NCBI GenBank assembly: GCA_006937955.1
Contig: SSNP01000068.1
Coordinates: 685,609-749,608, forward strand
DNA length: 64,000 bases
Direction of reading: 5' to 3'
Origin: Pachypanchax playfairii
Lineage: Eukaryota; Chordata; Actinopteri; Cyprinodontiformes; Aplocheilidae
Under the pieces are notes generated by a model. The model had not been told where the DNA came from. It worked only from the letters and a program-made list of their open reading frames with translations, and searched no databases. Below, piece by piece: positions 22,901-35,270 of this stretch (positions are counted from its first letter, which is position 1; each line of letters begins with the position of its first letter). The position numbers and the translations under genes are program-made.

Positions 22901-25900
22901 CTAAATACTTAGTTAGCAAGCTAAATTTTTAATTTGAAGTTAAATGTTTATTTTACAAATTAAATATTTATTTTAAAAATTAAATATTTATTTTAAAAAT
23001 TAAATATTTATTTTAAAAATTAAATATTTATTTTAAAAATTAAATATTTATTTTGCAAGCTAAATATTTAGTGTGCAAATTAAATTTAGGTTCTGAATTA
23101 AAAATGTAACTTGAAAGCTAAACATTTAGAAACCAACCTAAATATTTAACTAATATGCAAAATTCACTTGCTGATAAGCGGAAGTGGACTACCAAAATAA
23201 AAGCTGGACCTCGTGAAACTCTACACCACGGCTATAGCACCAGCATCCAAACATCCATGATGGCAGACATCGGTGAGTTATGATAGAATTTAAGTGCTTT
23301 ATGAACAATGATGCAGCTCTCGAAAAACCCTTGTACTCCAGTGTGTGTGTGTGTAGTTACGCTGTTGTTTACTGTGCAGATAAGTTAGCACTGTTGGCTA
23401 AGTTTTTTTTTTTTTCCGTTCAATTTAGTGTTGCACCGACAATGTCAGTCTCAAATGTTGGAGATGATGCATGACTCTTTTTTTTGTCCAGTTGAAAGAA
23501 AATGGAACTCTGCAGACTTGGGGATGGTCTTAGAACATACATATTTGATAGGTGGACAAATGCCTTCGTGTCTGAGGCCAACATGGGTCTTTTGATGGAG
23601 GAGCTGCGGCTTGCTAGGGAGCTGGGGAGCGGGCTCAGACAAGAGCTGGCACAAGATATGTGAATATTTTCTCTTTCAATAAAAGTGTGAAGAGCTACAA
23701 AACTGTGTCATGAATCCCACCACGGGGGTTATTACTTGTGGGGTACTTGGGTGAAAAACAAAACTGAGGCTTATCTGCATTTTCACTATAGAAGTTCGTG
23801 AGGTCCAGCTTTTATTTTGGTAGTCCACTTCCGCTTATCGGCAAGTGAATTTGCATATTATTTAAATATTTAGGTTGGAGATAAATATTTAGCTTCCTGC
23901 TAAATATTTCATTTAGAAACTAAATATTTAAGTTGGAGCTAAATATTTAATTTGCACACTAACTATTTAAAATATTAAAAAAGTTTAATTGGAAAATGAA
24001 CATTTAACTTCAAATTAAACATTTAACGTACTAACTAAATATATTTAGTTAGTAAATGTAACATTTATAAATAAATGAATAACAAGGTGAAAATATGCGT
24101 TTAAAAAATGAACCCCATTTTTTTCTCCTATGACAGGCTAAATAACCAAAAGTATTGCTGGTAATATTTGACTGTGTAACTTTACAAACGGCAACCCATA
24201 GAGTTGTAATCAATGAAACTTTAAGCTCAAGGTGAAGTGATACCTGGATGAACTGTTCAGAGGGGACTTTGCACTAGAGTTATCACTGGAGTCAATACAG
24301 AGACCCTTCAGAGATGATCCAGGTGGTGCTAAAATGGTTCAGAAAATCATGTCAATCAGGACAGTATGAATAAAACCAAGTTAGATTATATTGACTTGTC
24401 TTACTTTCTATGTGTATCTGTGCTGTGTAGCCATCAAACAACACAGTAATGGTTTGATTGGAGACCTTAAACTGAGCAGTGACTCCAGTTTGGTCCTTGG
24501 AGAGCTGAACACCATGAAACTCTTGGAATGAACTGTTGATGTTCAGGACCATGTTGTTCATCTGTATCAGAGAGGACAAAAAAGGTGTGGAAACAGACCC
24601 AACACGTCAAATCCACAGAACCAGGTACATTTTAAAACCACTGAGGTCATGAATCTGCTGCTAACGTTACAAATACACAAGTTTGAAATCTACAGAAAGT
24701 AGAAAAGACTCTATTTACTTCCTGTTGCAGGTCTCTTACCTGGACTCTGCCTCCTTGTTCCAGGTGAATGTTAGCACCTGAACCATGAAGCTGAAGAGTC
24801 ACACTGTCCAAAAAGCTCACGTCTCTAAGGCGGCGTTCCTGAAAGTTGGCCAACACATCAAAGCCACTTGATTGAGCTGACATTAGAGAGTACGCACAGC
24901 GATCCATCACAGAGTTAAGTTGACCATGAAAGTCGATGACAGTCGGGCCGGTCACTGTGCAGACTTCAGCTTTTACAGCAACTACAGAGACAAAGACACA
25001 CGAGATCTGAGCTACAGCTGGATGAAAAACTGAATCAGGCTGGAGAGTTATAGGACCTAAATGGTAAATGTCCTGTATTTGTATAGCACTTTTCTAGTCA
25101 TTCAAATAAAATCAAATCAAAATCAAAAATACTTTATTAATCCCCGAAGGGAAATTAAGTGTTGTTGTAGCTCAGTTCTTTTTCTGGAAGCTATTATAGA
25201 AGGTTATAGGTGTAGACAGGAAGGATCTCCTGTAACGTTCTGTGCTGCAGCGGATTATGAAGAATCTTCTGACTGAGACACTCTGTTGTTGAGTTACTGT
25301 GTTCTGAAGAGGATGATGAGGGTTCTCCATCATGTTCTTCATCCTCCTTTGGACAATCAACTCAAGAGACTCAAGTTCAGTCTCCAGGACAGAATCAGTC
25401 CTCTTTATCCATCTGTTCAGCCTCTTCATGTCACTTGCTCTGATGCTCCGCCCCCAACAGGTGACTGCAGATGTGATCAGCTGACAAACTCCTCTTCTAT
25501 TGCCGCTCCTCATCAAATCTCTGTCTGTTGGTATTGTTTGAAAGCCAGGTAGAGCAACGCTGGAGTCCAGGATATGTTCCTTTAGCCATGTCTGTTTGTC
25601 AATATGACTGATGGAAGTGAAGGTTTAAACTTCCTCTTTCTCTCTCTTCACTTTGCTCCTGCTCTGCATCCACGTCTTCTTCTTTTGAGCTCATCAGGGA
25701 TGCAGAGTTACAATTTGAGGATTATTTCAGCCTTAGAAATGTCAGTTAGTTGCTCTTTCTTGTAAACAAGTCTCTTGTTGCCATGGTTACGCATCATAAC
25801 AAGTGGCAAAAAAGTGACAAATCAAGCAAAAAACTTGATCAGCACAGCATCCAAATCAGAAGAAAAGTATTTAGAAAATATTTCCAGAAGAAAAAACTAG

Positions 25901-27916
25901 CAAGAAATACTCAAAAAGAACAAAAAATGCTAGCAAATGCTAGCTAAGTCACAGAGCTACTCCAACAAGCTGCCACCAGTTGTAGCGCTATTCCGGAATT
26001 CTGGAATTCAGACCACTCAAAGTGGTTTTAACACTACAAGTTTTACATTTACCCATTCACACAACCCGATATGTAAATTGAGGGGAGAAGGGAGGGGCTA
26101 ACAATCATACAACCCATTGTGCAAATAGGGGGACAACATGCGGTTCAGTTTCTTGCCCAAAGACACTTTGACATGTGGTGGTGGAAGCCGGAATCAATCC
26201 ACCAACGATTGGAAGACGACCGCTCTAACCACTGAGCCACAGCCGCCCCTAAAATTATCATCAGGTTGTATGTGGAGGTTGGGACACTGGTACTACTCAG
26301 ACTGCTGTCCTTCTATATTTAGAATTTAATCACACTGAGAACTGTTGATTCTTATGGTTTACAGTTAAACAATCTTTTGTACTGTTTGCTGCACTGAACT
26401 GGGAAAAAGGACCTTTATCTGCTACTTCCCCATGGAATATGATGCAAAAGGACTGGAAACTAACAGAACTTATTTTATCGAATGCTTTTAAATCCAGACT
26501 GAGAGTTCTTGAGAAAACCCCTTCAGCTTACAACTGCTTTTCTTAAACTGTGATTTTAATGATTAATTGTTGTCATTGAAACTTACTGCTACCTCTTGGC
26601 CAGGACTCCCTTGAACAAGACGTTTTCAATCACAATGGGACCTAAATAAAGGTTAAACCACATCATGACTGGTATTTGTTGTGATAATTAAACCTTCCTT
26701 GATTCTGCCTCCTCACTTTAAATTGGTCTAATCTATATTCCTTCTGTTATTCTGTTCCATCTGTTTATGTCTTCTGAAGATTAAAATTAATCCCTTTTAT
26801 TTACTGAATATAACTAAGTACATTTACTCAAACACTGAACTTAATGATAATTAATCTTTTTAAAAAATAATTCTTTATTGTTTCTTATTTCCCATATTTT
26901 TTATGTTATATCTAAATAAACGTGTCAAGTATCAAATATATATAAAATTTGACTAACAAATGAGCAAAAATCTGTAAATTGATTGGTAAAATGAAAACCA
27001 GTTACATTTTATTTTTGCTTTGAGTTTTTTCATGATTATTCCAGTAAGTTACTGTAGTCGCTTGGTTCAGCTGTTTGTTTGAATCACTGGGGCTTTCTGA
27101 ATGGAGATGCTTGAAATTTTCAGGTTAGGTTGGAAAGTACACAAGGATTAGATTTTGAAAGTAATCACTTCCTGGTCCCAGAAAGTTCTTGATGAATTAT
27201 TATTATTATTAGACAAAGCAAATTTCACTATTTACTTTTTCCGCCACAACTAAAACCTAGAAAATGTATAAAACCATATCATTATTGTAGAAATATAATT
27301 CTCAATTAATAATGATCAAACCTTAAAGATATCAATGTAATTCCTAATGCTAAGTGTAAGTTTTCATGGTAAAAATGTAATAATTAAGTCGGATTATCAG
27401 CTATTGGTGTAAACTTTATAGTAGGAGAAATAAGATGTTTGTTGGAGTTCTTTCTAGTTTCATTACTTTTCACAGTTAACTTCTAAACTTATTTCTTTTA
27501 GAATCTAAATGTATATTTATGATGTTGCTGGATTCTGTCTAACGATGTGTTTCTGATTTTTGAGACTTTTTAACTTTGTCTTTCTTTATAAATCTTTGTC
27601 AGTTTCACAGAGTATCGAGCACTTTAATTAAAGTAAAAAAACAGATGCTTGATCCTGTTTTAAACCCTCATCTAAACCTTCACAAATCAAAATGATCTTT
27701 ATCATTATCATCTGCAATTGAATATTCACATCTTTTGAGAATTTACAGTAAGTTGTCAAATTTTCAATAGTAAATGTTTGTTTGCCTTTCAAAATAAAAT
27801 CTGAATTCATAATATTTTGATTTGATAAAATAATGTGATTATTATTCTGTCTCTTATGTGTCTGGATTACCTGTCAGTTGCAGGAGAATACACAGGTAGA
27901 GAAGGGGGCGGAGCAT
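19951..27916 (-). CDS. ZP1: secreted VWD-C8-ZP domain protein, alpha-tectorin-like (588 aa)
   Basis: Twelve coding exons on the minus strand keep phase throughout: 27916-27871, 24981-24740, 24561-24405, 24328-24244, 22719-22657, 22526-22324, 22243-22112, 22025-21841, 21701-21553, 21352-21107, 20642-20480, 20046-19951. The product has a signal peptide (MLRPLLYLCILLQL), a short VWD-type region (about 20-175), a C8 cysteine module (about 199-265), a TIL/EGF-like segment (266-309) and a ZP module (about 311-557). It ends with a furin-type KRRRR site (564-568) and a 20-residue tail. The stop codon directly abuts a GTAAGA donor. ZP modules polymerise into extracellular filaments after furin cleavage. 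Unusually, no transmembrane or GPI segment follows the cleavage site, so the product is predicted to be secreted. The exact orthologue is uncertain. Confidence 0.88.
22765..24199. mobile_element. Fold-back DNA element with 8-bp target duplication
   Basis: Long inverted ends (ATGAGGTGCCAATTGTAAAA and, at the right, the near-complement ending GGCAACCCAT) extend inward. A second inverted block follows (TAAGCGGAAGTGGACTACC at 23174 and its complement at about 23820). Perfect target duplications AGAGTTGT lie at 22757-22764 and 24200-24207. The centre holds ATGGCAGACATCGGTGAGTT (like a first exon and donor), a small open frame (about 23498-23662) and AATAAA at about 23679. It lies in intron 4 of ZP1. 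Confidence 0.8.
22935..23060. repeat. 20-bp minisatellite (TAAATATTTATTTTAAAAAT)
   Basis: About five tandem, nearly identical 20-bp units lie in the left arm of the fold-back element. The unit is itself built of palindromic TAAATATTTA. Confidence 0.85.
25059..26250. repeat. Fish interspersed repeat split by a LINE fragment
   Basis: The left part GGTAAATGTCCTGTATTTGT, then ATAGCACTTTTCTAGTC, and the right part (about 26005-26250: CCATTCACACAACCCG, CTTGCCCAAAGACACTTTG, CACTGAGCCACAGCCGCCCC) form one known-type fish repeat. Between them lies a retroposon tail (TTTATTAATCCCCGAAGGG) and a minus-strand LINE RT C-terminus at about 25172-25516 (TCWGRSIRASDMKRLNRWIK, ERYRRSFL). The whole block lies in intron 1 of ZP1. 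Confidence 0.7.
26251..27870 (-). other. Intron 1 of ZP1, AT-rich
   Basis: No exon, repeat boundary or open frame worth reporting was seen here. Confidence 0.5.
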
Positions 27917-27935
27917 GTTGGTGACGTCCCAAACA
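27871..27935 (-). other. ZP1 exon with start codon and 5'UTR acceptor
   Basis: The minus strand reads TGTGTTTCTTCCAG (acceptor), then 19 bases of 5'UTR ending CACCAAC, then ATGCTCCGC. The acceptor shows that an upstream untranslated exon exists, consistent with the TATA-driven exon at 28705-28810. Confidence 0.7.
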
Positions 27936-28704
27936 GCTGGAAGAAACACAGTTTACTGGTCAGAACATTTTCATCTAATACATTTATATTTTTTTCTGAC
28001 AAAACCTCCGTGCAGGTATGTGATGGATCCTGTCTGACAATCCTCAACAGAAACTCTGATGAAACCAACAGCTGAATTAATGCAAGTAGACGAGTCATAA
28101 TATATTAAGCTATTGTTTGATCTTATTACTTTAAATTTGAGTAGAATTAAACACACTAGAGTTAAAAATCTGACTCAGATAGTGAAACTCACCCCAACAG
28201 CTGATAACTTGCATGTTTTACAGAACAATAAAAAATATAAATATTTTTTTTACTTGGTGCAGCCTGTAAAACAGACCACTGCCTCAGATTGACGACGTAT
28301 AGAATCATTTTAATGGGAAAAACAAGAAGTTTTATCCTTTAACACGTTCTAGTTTTTACTGAATTCTCTGCAGTGACTCTTATTTATCATCAAATAGAAA
28401 TTTCATTCGACATATTTTATACAAGACGTCAAATTTAGGAAAGAAGCTATTAAAGCTCTACTATGGATGAAATAAGATGGCATGTGGGTGAACCAGACGG
28501 TCGTTCTTTTTCTTGTTGGAAATAAACATGAATTATAGTAACTTTTAAAAATTTCATTACATGTTTCGTTCTGTTAACTTTTTAAGCTGTTTTTTTCCCT
28601 ACAGATGAATAAACTGGCTATTTATAGATTGTAGGAAACATTTTCGTTGATCGCAATTAGACAGATGAAAACTCAACAAAGTGACCAAATTTAAATCATC
28701 TCAC

Positions 28705-28840
28705 CGTCTGCCGCTGTAACGATGAGGATGAGGATGAGGATGATGAAGGTTTCTGTTCAGGAGGCTTTCTGATGATTCTGCAGCTGGTTGCTGTGTCTCA
28801 GATTGAGCATGTTCTGTTTCTTCCTTTCTCTCTTTTTATA
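28705..28840 (-). promoter_or_regulatory. TATA promoter and untranslated first exon of ZP1
   Basis: TATAAAAAGA lies at 28840-28831 on the minus strand. About 25-30 bases downstream an exon can start, running to donor GTGAGA at 28704. The exon contains a short upstream frame (MLNLRHSNQLQNHQKAS, then stop) and a hydrophobic ILILILIV frame that lacks an ATG. Confidence 0.6.
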
Positions 28841-29394
28841 CCCATCTTCGCTCAAGTCAAAACCCAGAAAAAAGGAGGAGTGAAAGTGAAGATGGTGGTA
28901 TGTGGTGAGAACTTTCCTGTAACGCAGCATCTTGTTACACATCCGGAGAGATGAAACAGAGTCTGTGTATACAGTAACTCCTAATCTGTGAGCTGTTACA
29001 GCTTTTAAACCCTTAAAATGTTTGTAGTAATCTACAAAATATAGTTACAAATTACATCTCAGCTGTTTTAAGGATTATTAATAATCATAACCAGATTACC
29101 AGTTAAAATAGTTTATTTTTTATCAAGCAGTAGCACGCTGGCATCTCGCCAAAAATCTGCAAACTTTTGGGTATCAGTGCTCATTTAGTTTTCTGTAATG
29201 TGTTTCCTGGAAAATCTAGAATTCTGAATCGTCATAAGAGCTTTGATCACTGATACCGTGCAGATGTACTTATTGTTAGTGTCAAATTTAAATGAAGTTT
29301 GTAATATTAGAAATTATATTTATTCACCTTTAACATGAAATGATTTGGAAACATCAGATACAGGTCAGTGACATCAAACGAGTGTCAATACACG
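28841..29394. other. Upstream spacer, no gene seen
   Basis: AT-rich sequence without recognised elements. Confidence 0.45.
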
Positions 29395-29880
29395 AGCCCA
29401 ATTCCAAAAATGTTGTGTCATTGTGTAAAGTATATATACTATAACAGAATGCAATCATTTGCAGTTGTCATACATCTGTATTTTATAAATAAATGATCAG
29501 CTCTTTGTGAATTTGAAAGCAGCAACACATCTAAAAAAAGTTGGAACAGGTACAATTAAAGTTTCTGAACACTTGATCATTAATTATGTTGTTAACAACT
29601 GATCAGTAATATGAGAGAAGCAGAATCACTCAGGATTAATATCAATATCATTAATATCATTAATATCTAGGGTCAGATTTGATTAAAACATGGAGACTAC
29701 AGACACCATGTCCTGCAGAGTAAAACGAGAGGAACCATTCATGTTGTTATCAGTTCAAATATCTGATGGTATGATGTTGCATTAGTGTGTGTTTTTTCCA
29801 ACTTTTTGAGACGTTGTTGTCATCAAATTCCAATTGAAGTTAATATTTTCTATGTCTCAGTTTTAATGTGGTTTGTGTTC
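29395..29880. mobile_element. Non-autonomous DNA transposon fragment (CCAATTCCAAAAA type)
   Basis: The left end GCCCAATTCCAAAAATGTTG and inner GAATGCAATCATTTGCAG, with TTTTTCCAACTTTTTGAGAC near the right, match a very common fish MITE family with ends that complement each other. The ends are degraded. Confidence 0.55.
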
Positions 29881-29984
29881 TATTAGGAATAAAATAAAAA
29901 TGTATGAGATTTACTGAACAAAATCAACTTTATTTACAGTATATCACATTTCATGTCTACACTAAACCGATGTGCTAAATGTAT

Positions 29985-31305
29985 TAAATATTGCATTCTG
30001 GATTTATTCATATTCTACTTTTCTACTATTCTACTTTTGGGCCTGAGAATCTTAGGAACAAGTTGTGTAGTCAGTCATCAACGTTGGATGGCGTTAATTT
30101 GGCCTCCAACAAGAAGGTAAAGAACCTGGGTGTTATCTTTGACCAGGACATGTCCTTTAGTTCTCATATAAAGCATGTTACCATGACGACCTACTTCCAC
30201 CTGCGTAATGTTGCTAAAATTAGGAGCATTTTGAATCAAAGGGATGCAGAAACTTTAGTTCATGCATTTATTACTTCTAGATTTGATTACTGTAATTCAT
30301 TATTATCAGGGTGTTCTAATAGTGCTGTTAAAGGCCTCCAGCTGATCCAAAATGCTGCTGCCAGAGTTCTGATGAGAGTTAGAAGGAGAGACCATATTTC
30401 TCCTGTTTTAGCATCACTTCATTGGCTCCCTGTAAGGTCTAGAATAAAGTTTAAGGTTTTACTTTTGACGTATAAGGCCTTGAACGACCAAGCTCCAGCT
30501 TATATTAAAGATCTTAATGTTCCATATGCTCCTAACAGAACACTTCGCTCTCAGACTGCAGGTCTACTTGTAGTTCCTAGAAATTCTAAAAGTAGAATGG
30601 GAGGAAGAGCTTTTAGTTATCAGGCTCCTCTCCTGTAGAACCAGCTTCCACTTTTTATCCGTGAGGCAGACACCTTGTGTAGTTTTAAGAATAGACTTAA
30701 AACTTTCCTTTTTACACAATCCTATAGTCAGGGTTAGCTTGGGTTCTCCTGATCCATCCCTTTAGTTATGCTGCTATAGGTTTAGACTGCCGGAGGACAT
30801 ACTGACCACATTTCTTCACTCTGCTGTCTTTCTTTACTCTGGCTGCCTCTGAGGAGGGTGTATCTCACATAAACAAACAATGAAATATTCCCACTAGAGC
30901 CATCAAATTGTTATTGCTTTGATTGTTACTGCTGCCATTAACTGTTTCTCTGTTTATCTTTCTATAGACATGACGACTGGCCAAAATCCATCAGTGTTTG
31001 TCTCTTTCCTGTCAGCTCAGACCCCAGTCGGCTAAGGCAGAAGGCCGCCCATCCTGAGCCGGGTTCTGGTTCTGGTTCTGCTAGAGGTTTCTTCCTGTTA
31101 AAAGGGAGTCGTTCCTTTCCACTGTCGCCAATCGTGCAGCTCAGGATGGAGGATTGTGCTGAACTAACAATTCAGCCCAATCAGCTGGTTCCTTAGATAG
31201 AAAATGTTTTATTATTAATTGGTTGATTTTTTTGTGAAGTGCCTTGAAATGACTTTGTCATGAACTGGCGCTTTATAAATAAATAAACTTGATAAACTTG
31301 AAACT
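29985..31305 (+). mobile_element. L2/CR1-type LINE, 5'-truncated
   Basis: The plus-strand frame 29991-30638 encodes the reverse transcriptase C-terminus: VKNLGVIFDQDMSFSSHIK, SRFDYCNSLLSG, LQLIQNAAARVLMR and SPVLASLHWLPV. A 3'UTR follows with the usual TAGACTGCCGGAGGACATAC and GGTTTCTTCCTGTTAAAAGG blocks, ending in AACTTGATAAACTTGA. One in-frame stop (after QAPLL) separates the last part of the ORF. The endonuclease domain is absent. It is relatively young compared with the other LINE pieces here. Confidence 0.9.
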
Positions 31306-31687
31306 GCACAGTTTTTATTTATTAATTTTTTTAAATATGGATTTATAAGTAAGGAAATATCATAAAGTTCATAAAGACGGGTGCAGCAGTTGCTGGCACG
31401 TCTACAAAGCTAACGATGACACATAGTTAAAGACTTCTTTAGGATAACAAAGATGGTGCAGATTACTGAGAAAAGTCCTGGAGGGTTTTTATGCTGACAG
31501 AACCAGAGCTGCAACATTTCTGGTTATTGTGCAAGAGTCTCATTAACTGTATCTGAGACATACAAGACAGACAAGTTCATCAGTAAAGGACGTTCTGTTC
31601 ATTGAACTCTTGAGTGTAATTAGATGTTTGATGAATTCACCTTCACTGAGGTGTAGCAGCTGGTTATTGATGGTGCAGATGGTACAC

Positions 31688-31785
31688 ACTAGGGCCCAAC
31701 CGATATATCGGCCGGCCGATATTATCGGCCGATCTGGGGGTCCAGGGTGATATCGGCTATCGGTAAAAAATTGCCGATATTTTTT
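31688..31785. repeat. Palindromic CCGATA-type repeat fragment
   Basis: The stretch GGCCCAACCGATATATCGG, then CCGGCCGATATTATCGGCCG, then GGTGATATCGGCTATCGG is the self-complementary end of a widespread fish DNA transposon. Only one end is visible. Confidence 0.55.
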
Positions 31786-32735
31786 ATTGATTTATTTTTG
31801 TCATATATGTGTTTCTGCATCTCCATTAATGAGTACGCCCAGTTAAAAACGTCAATAAATGTTCATAAAATAGATAAACTTGTCTATTATTTAAATTTTT
31901 TGGAATCAGTGAATAATTCAGAGAGTTCATGGTGTCTAACAGGTAGACATGAGCTTAAGAATGAACTTAGAATGCAATTTTCTTGAGCGTTTTAGAATCT
32001 GGCATGGAGATATGAACTTGACATGTAGCACAAATTGTTGTTGATCTGCAAAAGAATCTGTAGATCATTAGTGTCAGACAAGCATGTGGATGTGTGGGTG
32101 GAGGTTTTTCCATCAGAACAATAGAAGTATCTGCTGATAGAGTTTCTGAAAATATCAAATATCTTTTTCTCTTAGATCATAACTTAAAACATATGAAATA
32201 TAAGTCTGTAATAATATGTTCCTTTAGAATTTGACACTTTCCTGTTAGTTTAGATTTTCATCAAACAGCCTGTAGAACTTGTTAGAAACACCCACAGAAA
32301 GATCTTCAAACACAAAGTAAACCAGCATGGTGAGAACTGATCACTTCAGTTTGGATTCTGCCAAGTTCTGATGGAAAAGTTGCTTTCATGGATGTTTATG
32401 GTCATAAAAATCTTTACAATTAAGAAACTTTTTCTTGTCTTGCAAATTCTTATACAGTTTGACACTAATGTCATCACAATTATCATCCTCTTTTTCTTCT
32501 TCTTCATTAGAGCCATTATCATTATCATTGTCCTTGTCATTATTTTCTTTATCACTTCTTTATTCTCAGCTCTTTCTTCTGTTAAGATCTTTTTTTTTAC
32601 AGTTTTCTCTCTGGTAACTTGCTCTCACACTAATCACAAATATTTTATGGTACTTTTTAAAAAAACACTTGATAAATTTATTATTGACTTTGCCTTTTAC
32701 TTTGAAATGAAGCTCATCACACAGAGTCAACCTTT

Positions 32736-32879
<144 letters not shown>

Positions 32880-33469
32880 TTGAACTAAACTAAATTAAAA
32901 CTAGGTTAAAAAGATGCACTCCTGTAAACTCTTCTTTAAATGACTAATTTGGATGGAATCACACCACAGGAAGCAATTAAACCTCAATCACCCTGAAACT
33001 GAGAACCTGAACTCCTCACGCTCACTTTCCTGTTTAGCTGCATTTATTTGTGGTTATAGTTCAAAATACCAAACAGGTGACAAACCGGATAGATGACATG
33101 ACAGTTTCAATGTCTTTGTAGACAAAAGTACAGCTTAACTTTGTTAAATTAAAGTAAAGACGAGGGTTTAATTCTCTGGAATGCAGCTGAAAATCTAAAT
33201 ATACGTTTAAATATTGTCTATAAAAACAAGGTTGTTTAAAGAAAGATGAAAGAGGAGAAAGCTTAAATAAAAATCTGAACTGATCAACTCATTTAGGACA
33301 ACAAATTGATTTATAGTAATTTAATATATGTTTCTATCTGTTTCATGAACTAGAGGTTTATTTTTATTTACATATAAATATTGTGTTTGTGTTGCATTGT
33401 GTCAGATTCATCCATTGTCTTATTTACACTCCTTATTTAGTTCAAGTTCAAGTTCATTTTATTTATAAA

Positions 33470-34429
33470 CAGGGGTGCACATAAGTGGTCCGCAGGTCCG
33501 CACACACTGTCAAAATATAAAATGCACCAGATGAAAAGTTGCAACACGCGTTTGCGTACTTAACATTGGTTTGGCTGAGCTGCGTGAATTTTTAGGTTAA
33601 TCAGAGGCGGTTCATTGTCAAATAAATGAAGAATCCCGTTGACTTCTTTTGTTTGACTGATATGTTTCTCAGCCAGAGCGCCGAAGTTCCAGCTGATCAG
33701 CTGATGCTGCGTCTCTCTCTGTCTCTGTGTATCAGTTTGCCAGTGTGACGGATTTTCAGTCAGTCAGATCAGTGCAGCTGACTGCAGGATTCTGCATCGC
33801 GTCAAAACTGAAAACATTCACTGAATAAGACAAATAGACCATCGTGGCACAGACGTGTAGAACTACCTTTTTGTGCTATAAAATACAGAAAACCACCTGT
33901 TTTAATCAACAGTATCAGCGTATTTGTCTGTGATCCGCGCCATTTTGAATGCGCGCAAAGCACTATGGGATATGCAGTCAATGCCCCATAACTGTCCAGT
34001 GTATCTTTTTATCTGACTGCATCACATTACAAACATCCTCATCATTTCAAAACAAAAAACAGTTACAGTAAATGACAGAAGCTCCAACAGCTGACTCATA
34101 AATTTCAACACCAAACTGTTAAATGTAGATTAAAGTGAAGAATCAAACCTGTAAACAATCCAACCTGAACTCTGAAGGGTTTTTTTTTTTACCAGTATTT
34201 TTATATTTTACTGGTTTCTCTTGATTTTTTCAACAATTAAAGGCTTTTTATTGAAACAAATATAGAGCCAGGTAAAGTAAACAGACTGAATTTGAAGCTT
34301 GATGAAACCAAAAACAAAGCAGAGGAGCTCGGAAAAGACACAGCGAGACACATTTAAAAATGTGAGGACCAAGCAACAACCCTAGGTTCTCTTCTGAGAA
34401 CCAGGCCAAAAATATTATGTGCACCCCTG
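33470..34429. mobile_element. Non-autonomous hAT transposon (CAGGGGTGCACATAA ends)
   Basis: It starts CAGGGGTGCACATAA and ends with the exact complement TTATGTGCACCCCTG. Flanks TTTATAAA and ATTATAAA form a 7-of-8 target duplication. No transposase is present. It is inserted in a fish repeat (33435-33469 plus 34430-34690: TTCATTTTATTTATAAA, then GCACTCTTACACTGACAGG). Confidence 0.85.
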
Positions 34430-34699
34430 ATTATAAAGCACTCTTACACTGACAGGCAGATCAAGGTGCTTTACAACAATAAAAACGGTAGAAAGAAATA
34501 AAGCAAAAAATTGCATAAAAACAGAAATTAGAAACAAAACATTTTAAAAACAATAAAACAATTAAAAGTTGCACAGCAACTAAATACCAAAGGCTTTATA
34601 AAAAAGAAAGGTTTTAAGTAAAGACTTAAAAATAGTAAGGGACTCAGCGGACTCAGCTGCTGATACATAACAAACTGTGGTACTGACGGGTCATCTGGT

Positions 34700-35266
34700 G
34701 TTTAATCAGAACCACCTGCTTCCTATAGATCACAAGGATTGTTTAACACTGAGCACAATATCATGATTATAACTGATAGAAAATGCACATCATGTATTAA
34801 ACATATTAATTTACAAGCAAAAGGATTTTCTGACTATCACCAGTAGACATGGAGTCAAAGGTTGGACAGATCAGCTGTTCATCACAGGATCACAACAGGA
34901 TAAACAATCATTCATGTTAATAACTGCGGCACTGTTCCATGAAAACATGTTTCTGTCTCACTGCAGGTACCAGAGAGTTGATGTGTCGCCTCCTGCTGGT
35001 TGTTTTCCATTCTACCACATCACCCTCATTCAAACTGCTTCCTGTTTTAATAAAAATACCAACACTGAATAACTCTTTCACTTATAATAGTCTGATAAAT
35101 GTACTTCTCATGAAGAGCAGTTTATTTCAGGTTGTAACAGAGTGAAAGGATTTAAATTCATTTACATTCATGTAAAAATTCCTTTGTAATTTTTATTTAT
35201 TGCACATCTTCAAAAAATGTTTCATTAATCTTTTCTTTTACATGTAAAAAACATTTTATCTGAAAG
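34700..35266. other. Spacer, no gene seen
   Basis: AT-rich, with no supported exon. Confidence 0.45.
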
Positions 35267-35270
35267 TTAA

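Noticed and set aside
24352..24955. Separate short genes on the minus strand at 24352-24579 and 24647-24955
   Set aside because: They are exons 2 and 3 of ZP1, joined by good splice sites in phase.
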